A DNA stretch of 64,000 bases from Holothuria scabra (taxonomy: Eukaryota; Echinodermata; Holothuroidea; Aspidochirotida; Holothuriidae), in the NCBI GenBank assembly GCA_037179385.1, contig CM074193.1, forward strand, positions 5,477,547-5,541,546, in the 5' to 3' direction. The translations under genes and the position numbers were made by a program. Position 1 is the first letter of the stretch. Each line of letters starts with the position of its first letter. Below the pieces are notes generated by a model, which was not told the DNA's origin, made no database searches, and was given only the letters and a program-made list of their open reading frames with translations. Below are positions 43,118 through 54,635 of this stretch, piece after piece.

Positions 43118-45457
43118 TAGCCTACAGAAATCACCTTGGATTACCTCTGGTATTTTAAAGTCCATTCGCAAGAAAAATGTATTGTATTGTGCGTATAAGC
43201 GAAGCCCCACAGAACAGAATTTACTGCATTATCGCAATTTTAAGAACAGATTAACTGCGGTAATTCGAAATGCCAAGAAGTCGTATTACTATGAGTACTT
43301 TAGTAAAAATAAAAATAACAGTAAGAAGATTTGGTCTGGTATTAATGGGATACTGAACAGAGGGGGTGGCAACACTAATGCGACTGGAATTGAGAATTTA
43401 CATACAAATGATGATTCGAATAACATGCAAAATTTTGCTAATGATTTTAATAATTTCTTCACATCTGTAGGCGAAAATCTAGCTTCTAAAATAGATGTAA
43501 CGTTCTATAACTACAATTGTTATCTCAATGATATTAGTGTTTTAGATACCTTTATTTTACACCCAGTGAGTCATGAGGAAGTGGTTAGTACTATATTGAA
43601 ACTTCAAAGTGGGAAATCCCCAGGGTATGATGGCCTTACCAATGATATTTTAAAACAGATACATGGCCATATTATTGATCCTCTAACTCATATTTTGAAT
43701 TTATCTTTTTCTGAAGGTGTTTTCCCGAATGAACTTAAAATTGCAAAGGTCATTCCAATTTATAAATCTGGTGGAGCTGAAACTGTATCTAATTACCGCC
43801 CTGTTTCAGTTCTGCCTGCTATTTCTAAAATTTTTGAAAGACTTACATACAATAGATTATCAGCTTTTATAAATAAGAATAACCTATTATATTCCGGGCA
43901 GTATGGATTTCGGAAGGATCACTCCACATATATGGCTGCTTTAAAGTTTGTTGATGATATAGTGTGTAACCTAGATAATAGAGTCAGCACCGTGGCCTTA
44001 TTTATCGATTTATCTAAAGCTTTCGATACTATAAATCATGAAATTTTATTGAACAAACTGTACAGATATGGAATACGGGGTGTGTCATTTGATTGGTTTA
44101 AAAGTTATCTTTCTAATCGTAAACAATTTGTCCGTTTTAAAGGGAAGGACTCTAATCTTAATAATATTAATATCGGCGTTCCGCAAGGTTCAATACTGGG
44201 ACCTCTTCTTTTTATATTATATATCAATGATATGTATAAGTCGTCAAAATTACTGAAGTTTATATTATTTGCCGATGACACAACTGTTTATCATCATAAT
44301 CCTGATGTCAGTCGAGCCCTCCAAGTTGTTTCTTCAGAGTTAAAAAATGTTTCTGAATGGTTAGCGTCAAACAAGTTATCTTTAAATATAAGTAAAACTA
44401 AATTATTGGTTTTTAATAATATGAAAGGTGACACTGCACGTTTTACTATAAATTTTAAGAACACCATCATAAGTAGTGAAAATTCTACTAAGTTCTTGGG
44501 GGTTACAATTGATAATAAGCTTACATGGCAGGATCACATTCATAACGTTACTAAATCCGTTTCTAAAATCGTCGGTGTTATGAATAGACTAAAACATTAT
44601 ATTCCTAGTTGTTCCTTGTTAACTATCTATAATGCATTAATTTTACCACACCTTACTTATAGTATTTTATTATGGGGTAATGCCTTGCCAACATATACAG
44701 ACAAGCTTTTTATTCTTCAAAAGAGGGCTGTACGAACTATATCAAAAGCTTCACCATACACTCATTCTCTTCCACTTTTTCACCATTATAATATTCTAAC
44801 TCTAAAGGACCACTACAATTACCAGTTAGGCGTTCTTTTGTATAGGCACAACAGCGGTCAACTCCCTCCTGATTTCCATTCTTTTTCAACATTAATAGTT
44901 GTCATCACAACTATCCAACAAGAAGAAGAGATAATCTTCTCCAGCCATATACTAGGACAATGTTTGCGCACTCTCACGTGAGAAGTAGCGGGGTATCTCT
45001 CTGGAACTCTCTTGACATTGGCATAAGAAATGCCCCTAACCTTAATCTATTCAAGAAGTACTTAAAGAAATCCTTCTTGTTATTGTATGTGGATAATTAA
45101 TTTTACCTGGCAAAAAAAAAATAAATAAATAAATAATCAAATAAATAAATAATTAAAAATCTGGCTAAAAGTAAGCATCAAACTAGCAGCAATTCTTTGT
45201 ATACAATCATGTAAATGTTATAGGAGTCATATTCGTATTTATATATTCTAGTTGTGTAAGCAATTAAGAACATCTCAGTTATTAGGGCCAGACTAGAAAA
45301 GCTTGCAAGCTTCATCTGGTTCCTTTTCTACTGTCTTCATACTCACGTTTCTTGTAAATATTATTACGTATTGTATCATAATAATAATGATAATGAATGT
45401 ACGTTTGCATGTAGTACAGTTGAAAAAATAAAAAATAAACAATAAACAATAAACATA
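43118..45457 (+). mobile_element. CR1/Jockey-type LINE, 5' truncated (LINE-F)
   Basis: Inserted in the 3' flank of gene A. It begins inside the linker before the RT and ends with an AATAAAC repeat tail (45426-45455), with an inner AAAT-rich stretch at 45110-45170. ACATATT occurs just before it (43111-43117) and at 45554-45560, and once only at the paralogous site behind gene B (53829-53835). About 98 bp between the tail and the second ACATATT (45456-45553) belong to another repeat, also seen near 58340-58440. Confidence 0.82.
43128..45100 (+). pseudogene. LINE-F reverse transcriptase and C-terminal region, one frameshift
   Basis: Open from about 43128: KSPWITSGILKSIRKKN (the link between endonuclease and RT), GKSPGYDGLT, NYRPVSVLPAISKIFERL, ALFIDLSKAFDTINHE (motif A), GVPQGSILGPLLF, FADDTTVY with both catalytic Asp, NKLSLNISKTK and FLGVTIDN. 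Near 44880-44893 a frameshift diverts the reading to an early stop at 44981. In the other frame it continues to the normal end (RRRDNLLQPY, SLWNSLDIGIRN, KKYLKKSFLLLY) and a stop at 45100. The RT core is intact, but the endonuclease is missing. Confidence 0.87.
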
Positions 45458-46062
45458 GCGCTCTGTGCTGGCCGTCCCTTTAGGCTGCGGCTCCTCTTTT
45501 TCTTTCGAAGTGATAAGCTGGACGAAAAAAGTTCATTCGCCCCGCTGGCTATTACATATTGCGTTTCTTTATGTACATTTGATATCTGTCTCAAAGCACT
45601 TTTAGTGAAATATCATAGAGAGGTCTCTTTCCAAGTCAGGTTGATTTTTGAAGTCAAAAAGAAGTGAACTACCTTCTGTTCTGCAAATAGGCAAAGAAAA
45701 AGAAATTTTCAGAGACGAAGCTACCCGAAATATGTAAAACAGACGAGGTCTTCTGGTGCCTTATACAAATTTTCAAGACACGTGTTGGAGTCAGTAGAGG
45801 ATTATTGATACTGTGACACTGATAATAACTCTTAACAAAATATTCTTTGGAATTATTACAAAAAAGAAGAAGGAAAAAAACAATTTTCACTATATCTGAA
45901 AATATCGTGTAGTTTATCGAATTTTTGTAAGCACCTTAGAATTTTAATAGTTCCTGAAAAATCAACAGAAGTTCTGTAATCTTTGATGTCAAGAACGCTT
46001 AAGATTTTCTATAATCTCCTTGAATTTTCCAAATGGTTTCTTTAACGGGGATGAATTACGAC
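45458..46062. other. 3' flank of the gene A duplication unit
   Basis: From 45554 the sequence aligns with 53829 onward (TTGCGTTTCT..GTACA, GTTGATTTTTGAAGTCAAAA, CTTCTGTTC), showing that the tandem duplication included at least 170 bp of 3' flank. No gene. Confidence 0.6.
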
Positions 46063-46066
46063 TTAA

Positions 46067-46363
46067 AGGCCCAGTTCTCTCATCCCAAACAGTACCAATT
46101 CTCCTAACCTTCTTACTGAAGCCCCTCCCACAATTGTCTGCAATTCACCCCCATCCAGCTACAATCTCATTTTATTGCTTCAATGTGAATATAGAAAAAC
46201 TAAATTTATATAAACAAAACACTCTCAGTACCGTTCATGCTGTGTAATATAAGCTTTAGTACTCTGCATTGTTTGAATTAGTTGTCAATCAAAGAGCTGA
46301 GCCAATTGAGAATTTAGGTACCCCCTAACCAAAATTGTAGTTTGGGGTGAGAGGTTTGGCCCT
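46067..46363. mobile_element. TTAA-target MITE, family M2, copy 1 (297 bp)
   Basis: Inverted ends AGGCCCAGTTCTCTCATCCC and (complement) AGGGCCAAACCTCTCACCCC, with TTAA at 46063-46066 and 46364-46367. Copies of exactly the same length lie at 50530-50826 and 57676-57972. Superfamily not certain (Kolobok or piggyBac use TTAA). Confidence 0.92.
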
Positions 46364-46367
46364 TTAA

Positions 46368-47849
46368 GACGAAAGTTTTTCATGTGATGCCTAATAAACC
46401 AGAGATGCCATTGGATTTTTTTAAAAACAATACAACAGAAACCGTTACAGAAAAAAACCTTGAATTTTTTCGAAAGTATTCTAGACGTAAAGTGCGAGAT
46501 ATTTTAATGACCATTTATGATTTTACAAAGACTATTAGGCCTACATTGGAGAGGATCCAGGGTTCTTCTATGAAATGTTGAACAACGTTTGAGCAGGGAG
46601 GTGTGATGACACCTCCCTGGTTTGAGCACGTAAAAGTTGCTGGTTGTTTGGTTATGGCCCAAGTCAAGCAGCTCTACAGCTCTTGTTGTATTGTTCAAGT
46701 TTGAGAACTATTGTGATGTATAAGACGGACTTATTGGCGTTCGCAGAAGAAAATCAGGGTTGATTAATGAAATTAGGGGATATCTTTTACTAGAAAATAT
46801 TTTTTAAAACAATGGTGACAGGATTTGCTTGACAGGGGAACAAGTTACTCGAGATGCAACTCCCGACGAAAACTAAAGATAAGGAAAAGAGAAATGAGGA
46901 GAAACTTTTGCTCACATCAAGTAAAAAACTGAAAATATGATAGTTTCATTGCACAAGTGAAGAAACGTTTGGACTTTTCTGACAAAAATAGAAAACTTGG
47001 GCCAATTTATTGAAGAACCGTCTTTGCTATATGGTAAAAACCAAACATCACTACTACTAGAGTAGTTGTGATGAATAGGCCTTTGTTATCCTATGTATTT
47101 TAAGGCTAGCCCTTACGAAACTGGGAAATTCTCCTGATGGGGGATGGACACCCTTCCCCAGAATTTGCTAAATTGGAGTCAAACAATGTGACTATGCAAG
47201 CGCCAACAATATTTTGACCCAAAGACATTTCGAATCGTTGAAAACTGTGCGTCAGGAATTATGAGTTGCATCCCTGCAGTCAGCCTGAGGAGTGATTGGG
47301 GGCTATATCCCCAACAATTGAGGGCCCACTGAATGAAGAACAAAAAGAGGACAGTGGGAGGATGAAGAAGAAAAAGGGAGGAGATAGTGGTAAGCCCCGG
47401 AGACCAAATGTAGATTTTTTCGCATTTAGCGCACCCTCCGTAAGCCAAAACCTTCCGAAGGGCCACCCCTTAGATTCTCCCCACGACGGCCAGCCAAAAT
47501 TTCATCCGCACCCCTAAGATGAAATCCTTGCTACGCCATCGGCTGCATATAATTCCTGTTTTTAAATCTTATGTTTAGAAACTTTTGTAGCGATATAATA
47601 ATTATGTTAGTTTTATCCCCAACATATTTTCAAGTTTTCCGCGGACGGAGGGAGGATTGCACCCCACAGACGGGTACCCATCGGCTGACTCTGATTTCGT
47701 CATTTGTCGATTGATCAAGGCATGAGCGGCCCTAAAAATATTTCATGTTTGTTTTGTGGAGGAGGGGTGAAATCAGGTTTGTAGTACGGGGTTCAGACAT
47801 TCCCCTTTCAGCGTTGAACTGTGTGCAAGAAAAAAACAAATTGTGAATT
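46368..47849. other. Intergenic between genes A and B, no gene supported
   Basis: 46384-46581 reads as a charged 65-aa ORF without recognisable domain. The rest is unassigned. A TTTGCTACGCCATCG-type motif lies near 47525. Confidence 0.4.
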
Positions 47850-48110
47850 TAAACACTCTTTAGTAGAGTGAACAGTGGCAACGCACTCCATTAGAGTGTT
47901 AAATCTCCCCAAGAAAAGTTAAAAGTCACTCCAAAAGTGCGAAGTTTTACTCTTGATTGGGTGCCTATAGTGATCACTCGTTGAAAAGAATGATCATGGC
48001 AGGCACTCATCTTGAATGGAGTAAATTTCACCATTGTTGGAATGGATTATCACTCTCATGGAGTAAATTTGCACTTCTCACTTTATGAGAGAGTGACTAA
48101 GTCAAATCTT
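47850..48110. repeat. Palindrome-rich repeat built on GGAGTAAATTT/CACTC motifs
   Basis: About 47930-48040 folds back on itself: GTGCGAAGTTTTACTC faces GGAGTAAATTTCAC, and GGTGCC faces GGCAC around 47985. GGAGTAAATTTGCAC and CACTCCATTAGAGTG recur in the flanks. No target duplication found. Confidence 0.45.
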
Positions 48111-50109
48111 TTCAAGTTGTTTTTAGAGATATTTCTTGTGGAAGCATTATGCTACAATATTATTGTTTATTCATATCATGGTATACGGTTAGGGTGAGAA
48201 TATATTTTAAAGATGGGATTACAAGTCTCCTTATCTTATCTCCTTATGTGTTGTCATGGTTTAGTTGTAAAAAACAAACATCGCATTAATCACTTCACGT
48301 ATAAAGCTTTATCGGAAAGTTAGTCTACTGGGTTATCCATGAAGCTCAACATGGAATGTTCTATTTAATACACGGTACGATAGTGGGTTAGCAACAAAAT
48401 TGGAGATAGCACGTACTGACAAGAGGTAAAACTTCAACCAAAGGTTGAACTGATGCGGATGTGCCTCATTTATTATTGGGAAGGACTTTCGAACTGTGAA
48501 CAATTCATTGCCCAATTCTTTCTTTTCTGTAGGGAAAATCCATCCAGAAGGCGCCGCAATACCTTCTTCAAGCGCCTCTCATGCGCACGTCATAATAACC
48601 AATTGTCACAGCATGTAAGCCTTTTGAAGTTTTACGACTGATGTTGAATTCACGATATCAAGTGGGCATTTAGCTTCAGTGTAAAGATAAATATGATAGG
48701 GACTTTATAGGGACTGCATGGGAGAGTATTCTGGTATTTCAAGCCTTCCAAAGATCTTTCAAGAAAATTGCTTCTACGTGTTTGCATGTGAACAAAGTAC
48801 TCGAAAATGCATTTCCTTGTAATAGGTCTACAAAGACATTGCAAATTCTTCACAAAAAAGAAAATAACAAAGCTATGGTCATGATGCTTGTTCAGTTCCC
48901 CAAGGACGGATGAAAAGAACCTTTACAGAATAATTGAAAGGAGGAGAAGTATGACAGGATCAGAGGACATATACCCCTCAGATGGACGGACTAAAATTAC
49001 CAACAATTCGATAAATTTACCAGTTTATACCCTCTTAAAGACCACTAAAATAATGTTACAGTTCTAATGATAGATTACGGTGCATGATGTATGTATTTAT
49101 ATGTTAACAAGGTATGAGAGCCTAGAGTGAGACACTATCACGAGGAATAAATTCAGATGTTTTACCCATCTCACGTCTAAATGAGCAGTTGGGTGTCAAC
49201 AGTATCTAACGATACCAAACCCTGCAGAAATTGGGGACAATCGAAATAGGAAAATCCCTTAATAAAAGGTACAGATTTGGCCAAAATATCTTTTACCCCC
49301 ACCCCGAATCCTATAACAGCCCCTTACGTCTGTGTTAAGAATAAGGGATTCACAAACCGTACACGTCATCACAGCCTCAAAGCCTGGGCCCCTCTTGTGT
49401 TTCAGTGGAGTTGTGTAATTTTTAAACATGAACGAATACTAACATTCAACATTTTTTAACCAATAATTGGAAACATTGACTGGGAAATCACCTCTTCGTC
49501 TTCCTCGACTGAATAAAAACTTGTAGTTTAACTTGTGGAAACTCCTCTTAAACAACAGCTGGCAACCATAGCAAATTCAACACGAAATTCAAGTGTTATC
49601 GTGGATGAAAACTTAGATAAATTAGTTTACTTAGTGATACTTCAGTTCTCCACTTCCGTCGTTTACCATAAGACTTTTTTTCTAACCCAAACATGATAGG
49701 CTTTTTGCTTATTTAACTAAAGTCTCCGAATAGAAACCAATTTATTTAAATCAAGTTTCTGTTTCACTCTCAACGAGTCTAATGACTAATGAATTTTGAA
49801 GACTTCTGTCTGTATCAACTTATCAACTGCTCTGTTCCATAAATATAATGATTTAGTCACACCTTCCCTTCTAGGCGAATGTAATGGTTACTGTGGAATT
49901 ATCATTTTCTTTTTTAGTAAGTTCCAAGAAGCAGCTAGTGTAGCCTACGTAACACAGTCATGTCAACCCTTACGGTATTTCTTCTAGGTGTTAGTAGGCA
50001 GGTAGGCTAGGCTGACAGCACAACTAGTGTCCGTTGTGTAACTTTGGAGCTGACGGAACTGACGGAGATTAAATTGAAGAAATCACCTCGAGCTATCTTA
50101 GTGAGAAAA
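48111..50109. other. Upstream region of gene B, no feature supported
   Basis: AT-rich sequence without a recognised repeat or exon. Confidence 0.45.
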
Positions 50110-50381
50110 ATGACACACAATCATGGAAGTGACCAGACAAATAAAGGTACCTGGTCGTTTGGAGATTTCGCGAAGTACATACAATTTGGACTGGCTAAAT
50201 TAGCTAACCCGTTGTCCATAGGTGAGACATCGTTTAATCATCTATCAATGACAGCTTTTCCTACCAAAACAGTAGATAATTATCGCAGTCAAGGCAGTTT
50301 ACAGGAGGAACGTCGAGGAGTGTCGAGAATTGCAACCAGTACGAAAGAACAGACAACATCTGGTCCTGATGGTCAATGCAG
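50110..50381 (+). CDS. Gene B exon 1 (paralogue of gene A, ~121-aa protein)
   Basis: Encodes 90 residues plus two bases, ending TGCAG|GTGAG at 50381/50382. It starts MTHNHGSDQ and has the same core GTWSFGDFAKYIQFGLA, with a 3-residue insertion (KLA) right after it. It then has NPLSIG, FPTKTVDN, KEQTTS and the final QC. The linker (residues 38-83) is diverged from gene A. The frame stays open 22 codons upstream to an ATG at 50044; I chose 50110 because it aligns with the gene A start and the upstream residues have no counterpart there. The intron (50382-53625) is phase 2, as in gene A, and contains an M2 MITE, repeat R4 and a hAT MITE. Confidence 0.67.
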
Positions 50382-50529
50382 GTGAGGAGACGCCTTTAAA
50401 ATGTACCTTAAGTCAATAAATTTAAAATATATATTTAAAAAAATCAATGAATTCTTACAGTCCAACTCGCATCTTCATAGAACATTCTTGAGTCGAGATA
50501 TAAAATGCTGAAATTTAATATTCACTTAA

Positions 50530-50826
50530 AGGGCCAAACCTCTCACCTCAAACTACAAGTTTGATACGGGGTTACCAAAATTCTCAATTGGCTCAGCTAT
50601 TTAGTTGACGACTAATTCAAACAATGCAGAGTACCAAAGCTTTTATTACACAGCATGAACGGTACTGAGAGTGTTTTGATTATATAAATTGAGTTTTTCT
50701 TTACTCACCTTGAAGCAATAGACTGAGATTGCATCTGGATGAGCATGAATTTCAGACAATTGTGGGAGGGGCTTAAGTAAGAAGGTTAGGAGAATTGGTA
50801 CTGCTTGTGTTAAGAGAACTGGGCCT
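50530..50826. mobile_element. TTAA-target MITE, family M2, copy 2 (297 bp)
   Basis: Opposite orientation to the copy at 46067. TTAA at 50526-50529 and 50827-50830. In the intron of gene B; gene A has no insertion at the matching place. Confidence 0.92.
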
Positions 50827-50869
50827 TTAAAACAAATTAGTCCATTGCCCAATAATATGTGGCTTTCTT

Positions 50870-51260
50870 ATAAGTTATTGCACAACCAACATTACCTGCT
50901 GTTTTCCTTTGAAATTAAAAACGTTTTAATGACCTTGAACACTTCCTGTTTGCTTGCGTGGCATGTTGCACAGAGAGGGCTTAATTAATTGTATCGCAAT
51001 AAGACTGTACGAGTAAGAGTGCTATCACACCTTGGTACACGGCAGTAACTTTCAGAAAAGCAAAGAAATACAAACATTGTAGTTTGAGAAGTACAACAAT
51101 GACATCACAAATTGATTTGAATTTGAATTTGAGTGAATAAACTTTAAAATTTTACATCTTGGCTCGAGAATTTCCTATAAAGATGTGAGATGGATTGTCG
51201 GAATTCATTTTAATGCTGTTTAATGTATACTTTTTACTTTTTTGACCCAAGGTAAAATTT
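50870..51260 (+). repeat. Repeat R4, copy in the intron of gene B
   Basis: Aligns with 16631-17008 (CAGAGAGGGCTTAATTAATT, CACACCTTGGTACACGG, AACAATGACATCACAAATT, GCTGTTTAATGTATACTTT). Confidence 0.78.
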
Positions 51261-52360
51261 AAGATAGTGTAAACATAAGTTCGAAATGAGAAAATAACAT
51301 GATTTTAATCAGAATAAATATGACATAATGCAGTTAATTTTTTGTAAACTGATTGCAAACAAAACCATTTTTGAGTTCATGTGTTGCAATTGAAAAATTT
51401 GTAGTTTGATTTACAGGTATATACTTCCCCCTTTTTTTTTGATTGAGGGAGACTGGTAACATAGGGTAGGGGATTAAGAATTTAATTAAGAAAACAACGA
51501 CAGAGTAAGCCATTCGGTTGCTCATTGTCAGCAGAGAATAGGATGTAATATTGACAAGATCTATAAATGTTCCGGAGATCGAGTTTCTCCGCTAAGACTA
51601 TGCATGGTGCTTTCTAACATGGCGTTATCGTATCACAAGTGAAGGAGAGTTGGGCGAAAGGGCGTTTTGAAAAAGATTAAATACTCAAATTTAACCGGGT
51701 CTCACAAGATTTCAAAAGTTTTACTCTGGGATGAGTTGGCTCTACGAGAATGGAGTCAAAAACTCGAGCGGTTAAATGGGTACTTCCATAATACGGAGAC
51801 CAGGAGAACATATGCTATGGAATCCTTTGATTTACTTCCTTACAGTTACTGTAAAAATATTTGATAGGGAACATTCAAAACTAACTTTGTATTGTGCATG
51901 TGTGGAAATTTACTCATTCTCAATACATAATTTCTTTTGTATGTTCCCTATTAAATATATTTACACTAACTGCAAGGAAATTCCAATTTCCGTTGGTAAA
52001 AAGTTATATCTTTGATCAAAAATCATTTATTTTCTCAAATTTTTCGGGTACCAAGTGTGACATGACATAAAACAAGTGTTTATGTTTCAATAAAATTTTT
52101 ACTGTAAGTGGGATGGGTACTATAATTTATTTTCAAAACATAGACAATCGAACAACCCATTAATGCATGCATTTAAATATAGTGACCAGGCTTGTGTATT
52201 TGGGCCAGAAAGTGTTCATACGAGGGATCACAACGTAACATTTGGTCTCTTACATATTATATGTGAAATCCTACAAAACCTGAGTGTCAAATCTCAACAA
52301 TATTGAACTGTAATATGAAAGCAAACTGCAATTCATTTTAGAGATTCTTCCCAGCACCCT
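51261..52360. other. Intron of gene B, no further feature
   Basis: AT-rich. Short ORFs without support. Confidence 0.45.
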
Positions 52361-52504
52361 CAGTGTTGTAGCCACGGACCCATGACACAACCTTGAAAAA
52401 ATAATTGCAAAAAATACCTGAAATAACCCTTTTTCTCCCTCCCCTTAGACCTTTCCCTCATGTCGTGCCCCCTCCCCCATGAAACAATTTTGGCTGTGCT
52501 ACTG
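52361..52504. mobile_element. hAT-type MITE family M3 (144 bp) with 8-bp TSD, one mismatch
   Basis: Ends CAGTGTTGTAGCCA and (complement) CAGTAGCACAGCCA. Flanks AGCACCCT (52353-52360) and AGTACCCT (52505-52512) differ at one base. An older relative is at 20040-20215. Confidence 0.8.
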
Positions 52505-53625
52505 AGTACCCTATATGAGTAAAAACTCTTAAGAAACATTTGAATTTTGATGAAATTTCTTCACAAGAATATCCCATTTAATGATTGGTTTCTCAAAAAC
52601 CGTCAACCGGTAATTTTTGCTTTCTAATCATTTGACGACTAGTGAACAAAACCAGCTAATTTGCTGTATATGGTGGAAAGCGACATAAACTAACCCCCCA
52701 AAACTGCACTGCTATTATCCTCAAAAGGAAAATATTCAGAAGAGAAAACGTCTTGGTTTCTCAGTTTCCGTTTCACGGAAAATGAATACGCACCTATTTG
52801 GCCATATTTTGAATGAAAATTTAAATTAAAATGTACCGGTATGTGTTTCACTACTAAAATGGACAAAATTGAATTCTGAGACAATTAAGACAAGCAGATG
52901 AATAACACTTGCAAGTCCTGTGTTAGGAGCTCTGAATTAGTCATTCTACGCGTATTAGAATAATTTACTGTTGACCCAGGGACTCCTGTTGCAACTCCCT
53001 TGTTCATACAAAATGATAAATAACACCGAACATGCCAGTTGTGCCCTTTTTTCAATTTAGTGAAATCGGTTCAGGCCCACTGGATCTCTTCTCATACTTT
53101 TGCAAAACAGGAAGCCCCTAATATTTTGTTACCTAATTTTATAAACTCGATACATTATGGGGTAACCCCAAATAATGATTGACAAAGAAACGTTTTTGGT
53201 GTCTCTGTTACACGTGAGACATCGCTGATTCTCATTTTTGTTATCGCCTCCCTGAACAGATAGACGAACTTATATTGCAAAAAGGAATTTGGATATTTAC
53301 CGTCAAAACTACACAGAAACTCAAATTATAACTTGGAAGACAACCAGACAGTATTTCAATTTGAATTCTCATGTCACACCCTGTCCTCCATATTTATGGA
53401 GGCACCAATATACGTACTCTCATCAGACGTACCTCAAAAATTATGTTATTTTCAGTACCAGATGCAACGATATCGCATTAAACAGAGTTAGATGTCAGTT
53501 TTTCTGCTGGCGAGGATTCTCATATTGTAGTGGCAGTGACAGAGGTCCACGATGGGAAGTGCGGCTAAGTTTCACCTCTTTCACTATTTTAGTAAAAAAA
53601 TGATAGTTACGTTTTCGTTTTTCAG
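52505..53625. other. Intron of gene B, 3' part
   Basis: A 104-codon ORF at 53289-53603 has no recognisable feature and no counterpart in gene A; I do not call it. The acceptor GTTTTCGTTTTTCAG ends at 53625. Confidence 0.45.
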
Positions 53626-53719
53626 ATACAAGTACACCAAACTACCCTCCAATGATGAATATAATACATCCTGTGATGACTGCGTACTAGCTTGCTATGT
53701 CTCACCAACAGAGAAGTGA
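53626..53719 (+). CDS. Gene B exon 2 (C-terminal exon, PPxY motif lost)
   Basis: 94 bp, same length and phase as gene A exon 2. After the split Arg codon it reads YKYTKLPSNDE, then YNTSCDDCV, then LACYVSPTEK, with a TGA at 53717-53719. Where gene A has CPPSYEDCV, gene B has NTSCDDCV: both prolines and the tyrosine of PPxY are gone, and the cysteine count rises. The YKYTKLP start and the closing EK stop are kept. The 3' flank aligns with that of gene A and lacks the LINE present there. Confidence 0.67.
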
Positions 53720-54635
53720 TACGGCTTATTTGTAACCTAGAGGCCTATTCATATTGGATTTGTCATGGAAGGGAAAAATTAAACCACAAACTTTTTCCTG
53801 GACTTTTTAAATGAGTAACCAGCCCGTCACATATTGCGTTTCTGTGTGTACACTTGATCTTTGTTCAGCAGGAACTATAAAACAAAGGTGGTTGATAAGT
53901 CTCCCCTCAAGTTAAGGTGATTTTGAAGTCAAAAGGTGCGAACTGTCTTCTGTTCCACAAATGTGGAAGTAAAGAAGAAGAACATAAAATCTGTACCCGA
54001 TTTTGGTACAAATGACGTCACGTAAAACCTTATGAAACCTCTCAAGTGGCAACAAACGTGGTGGAGTAAGGTTCCAGTGATGAAACGAATAGCAAGTAGC
54101 ATCTGAACAGTGGCGGCACCAGCGAGGGCATGGGGACATTTCTCCCAAGTCAGAGTCTTTGCCACCGGTTGCCCTCCGCCCACTACCACTCAGTTCCTAA
54201 AGTACAAGGGCAAGACAGGTGTTTCCTGGGCAAAGTGATTCACAAATAATCCTAAAAACAGGTTGAACCATTCAAAAGTTTCGAAGTAGAAATATTTGTA
54301 TAAGCCATTGTTGTAGTCCTTGAAACAATTCTCTGCCAGAGCCAGTTTCTGTAGTGGCTTTTACTGCGTTACCCACTGGCCCATTAGCCTCAGACCAAAA
54401 CTGCTGCACTCTGTGCGGTCATCACGCATAAGCTTTTGATTTAGTTGCTTGTAGACGCTAATCATGCCTTCAGAACCGTACCTGTTAAAGCAAGCCAGCA
54501 CTCACTCATTCACTGATTATTGTTTACTTTTTATTTTTTTAAGAATAGATTCCACATTAGGCTTATACATGTAATCTCACTTCAAGGACCTTTGCAACCC
54601 TAAATAGACAGCAGGTCTCTACTTTGTATTATTAA
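53720..54635. other. 3' flank of gene B, no gene
   Basis: The first 250 bp align with the gene A flank (43011-43117, then 45554 onward). Nothing recognised further on. Confidence 0.5.

Noticed and set aside
46384..46581. 65-codon charged ORF after the first M2 MITE
   Set aside because: Reads somewhat like a protein but has no relatives in the window and no start or splice context worth trusting.
53289..53603. 104-codon ORF in the intron of gene B
   Set aside because: No domain, no counterpart in gene A, no splice support; length is possible by chance.
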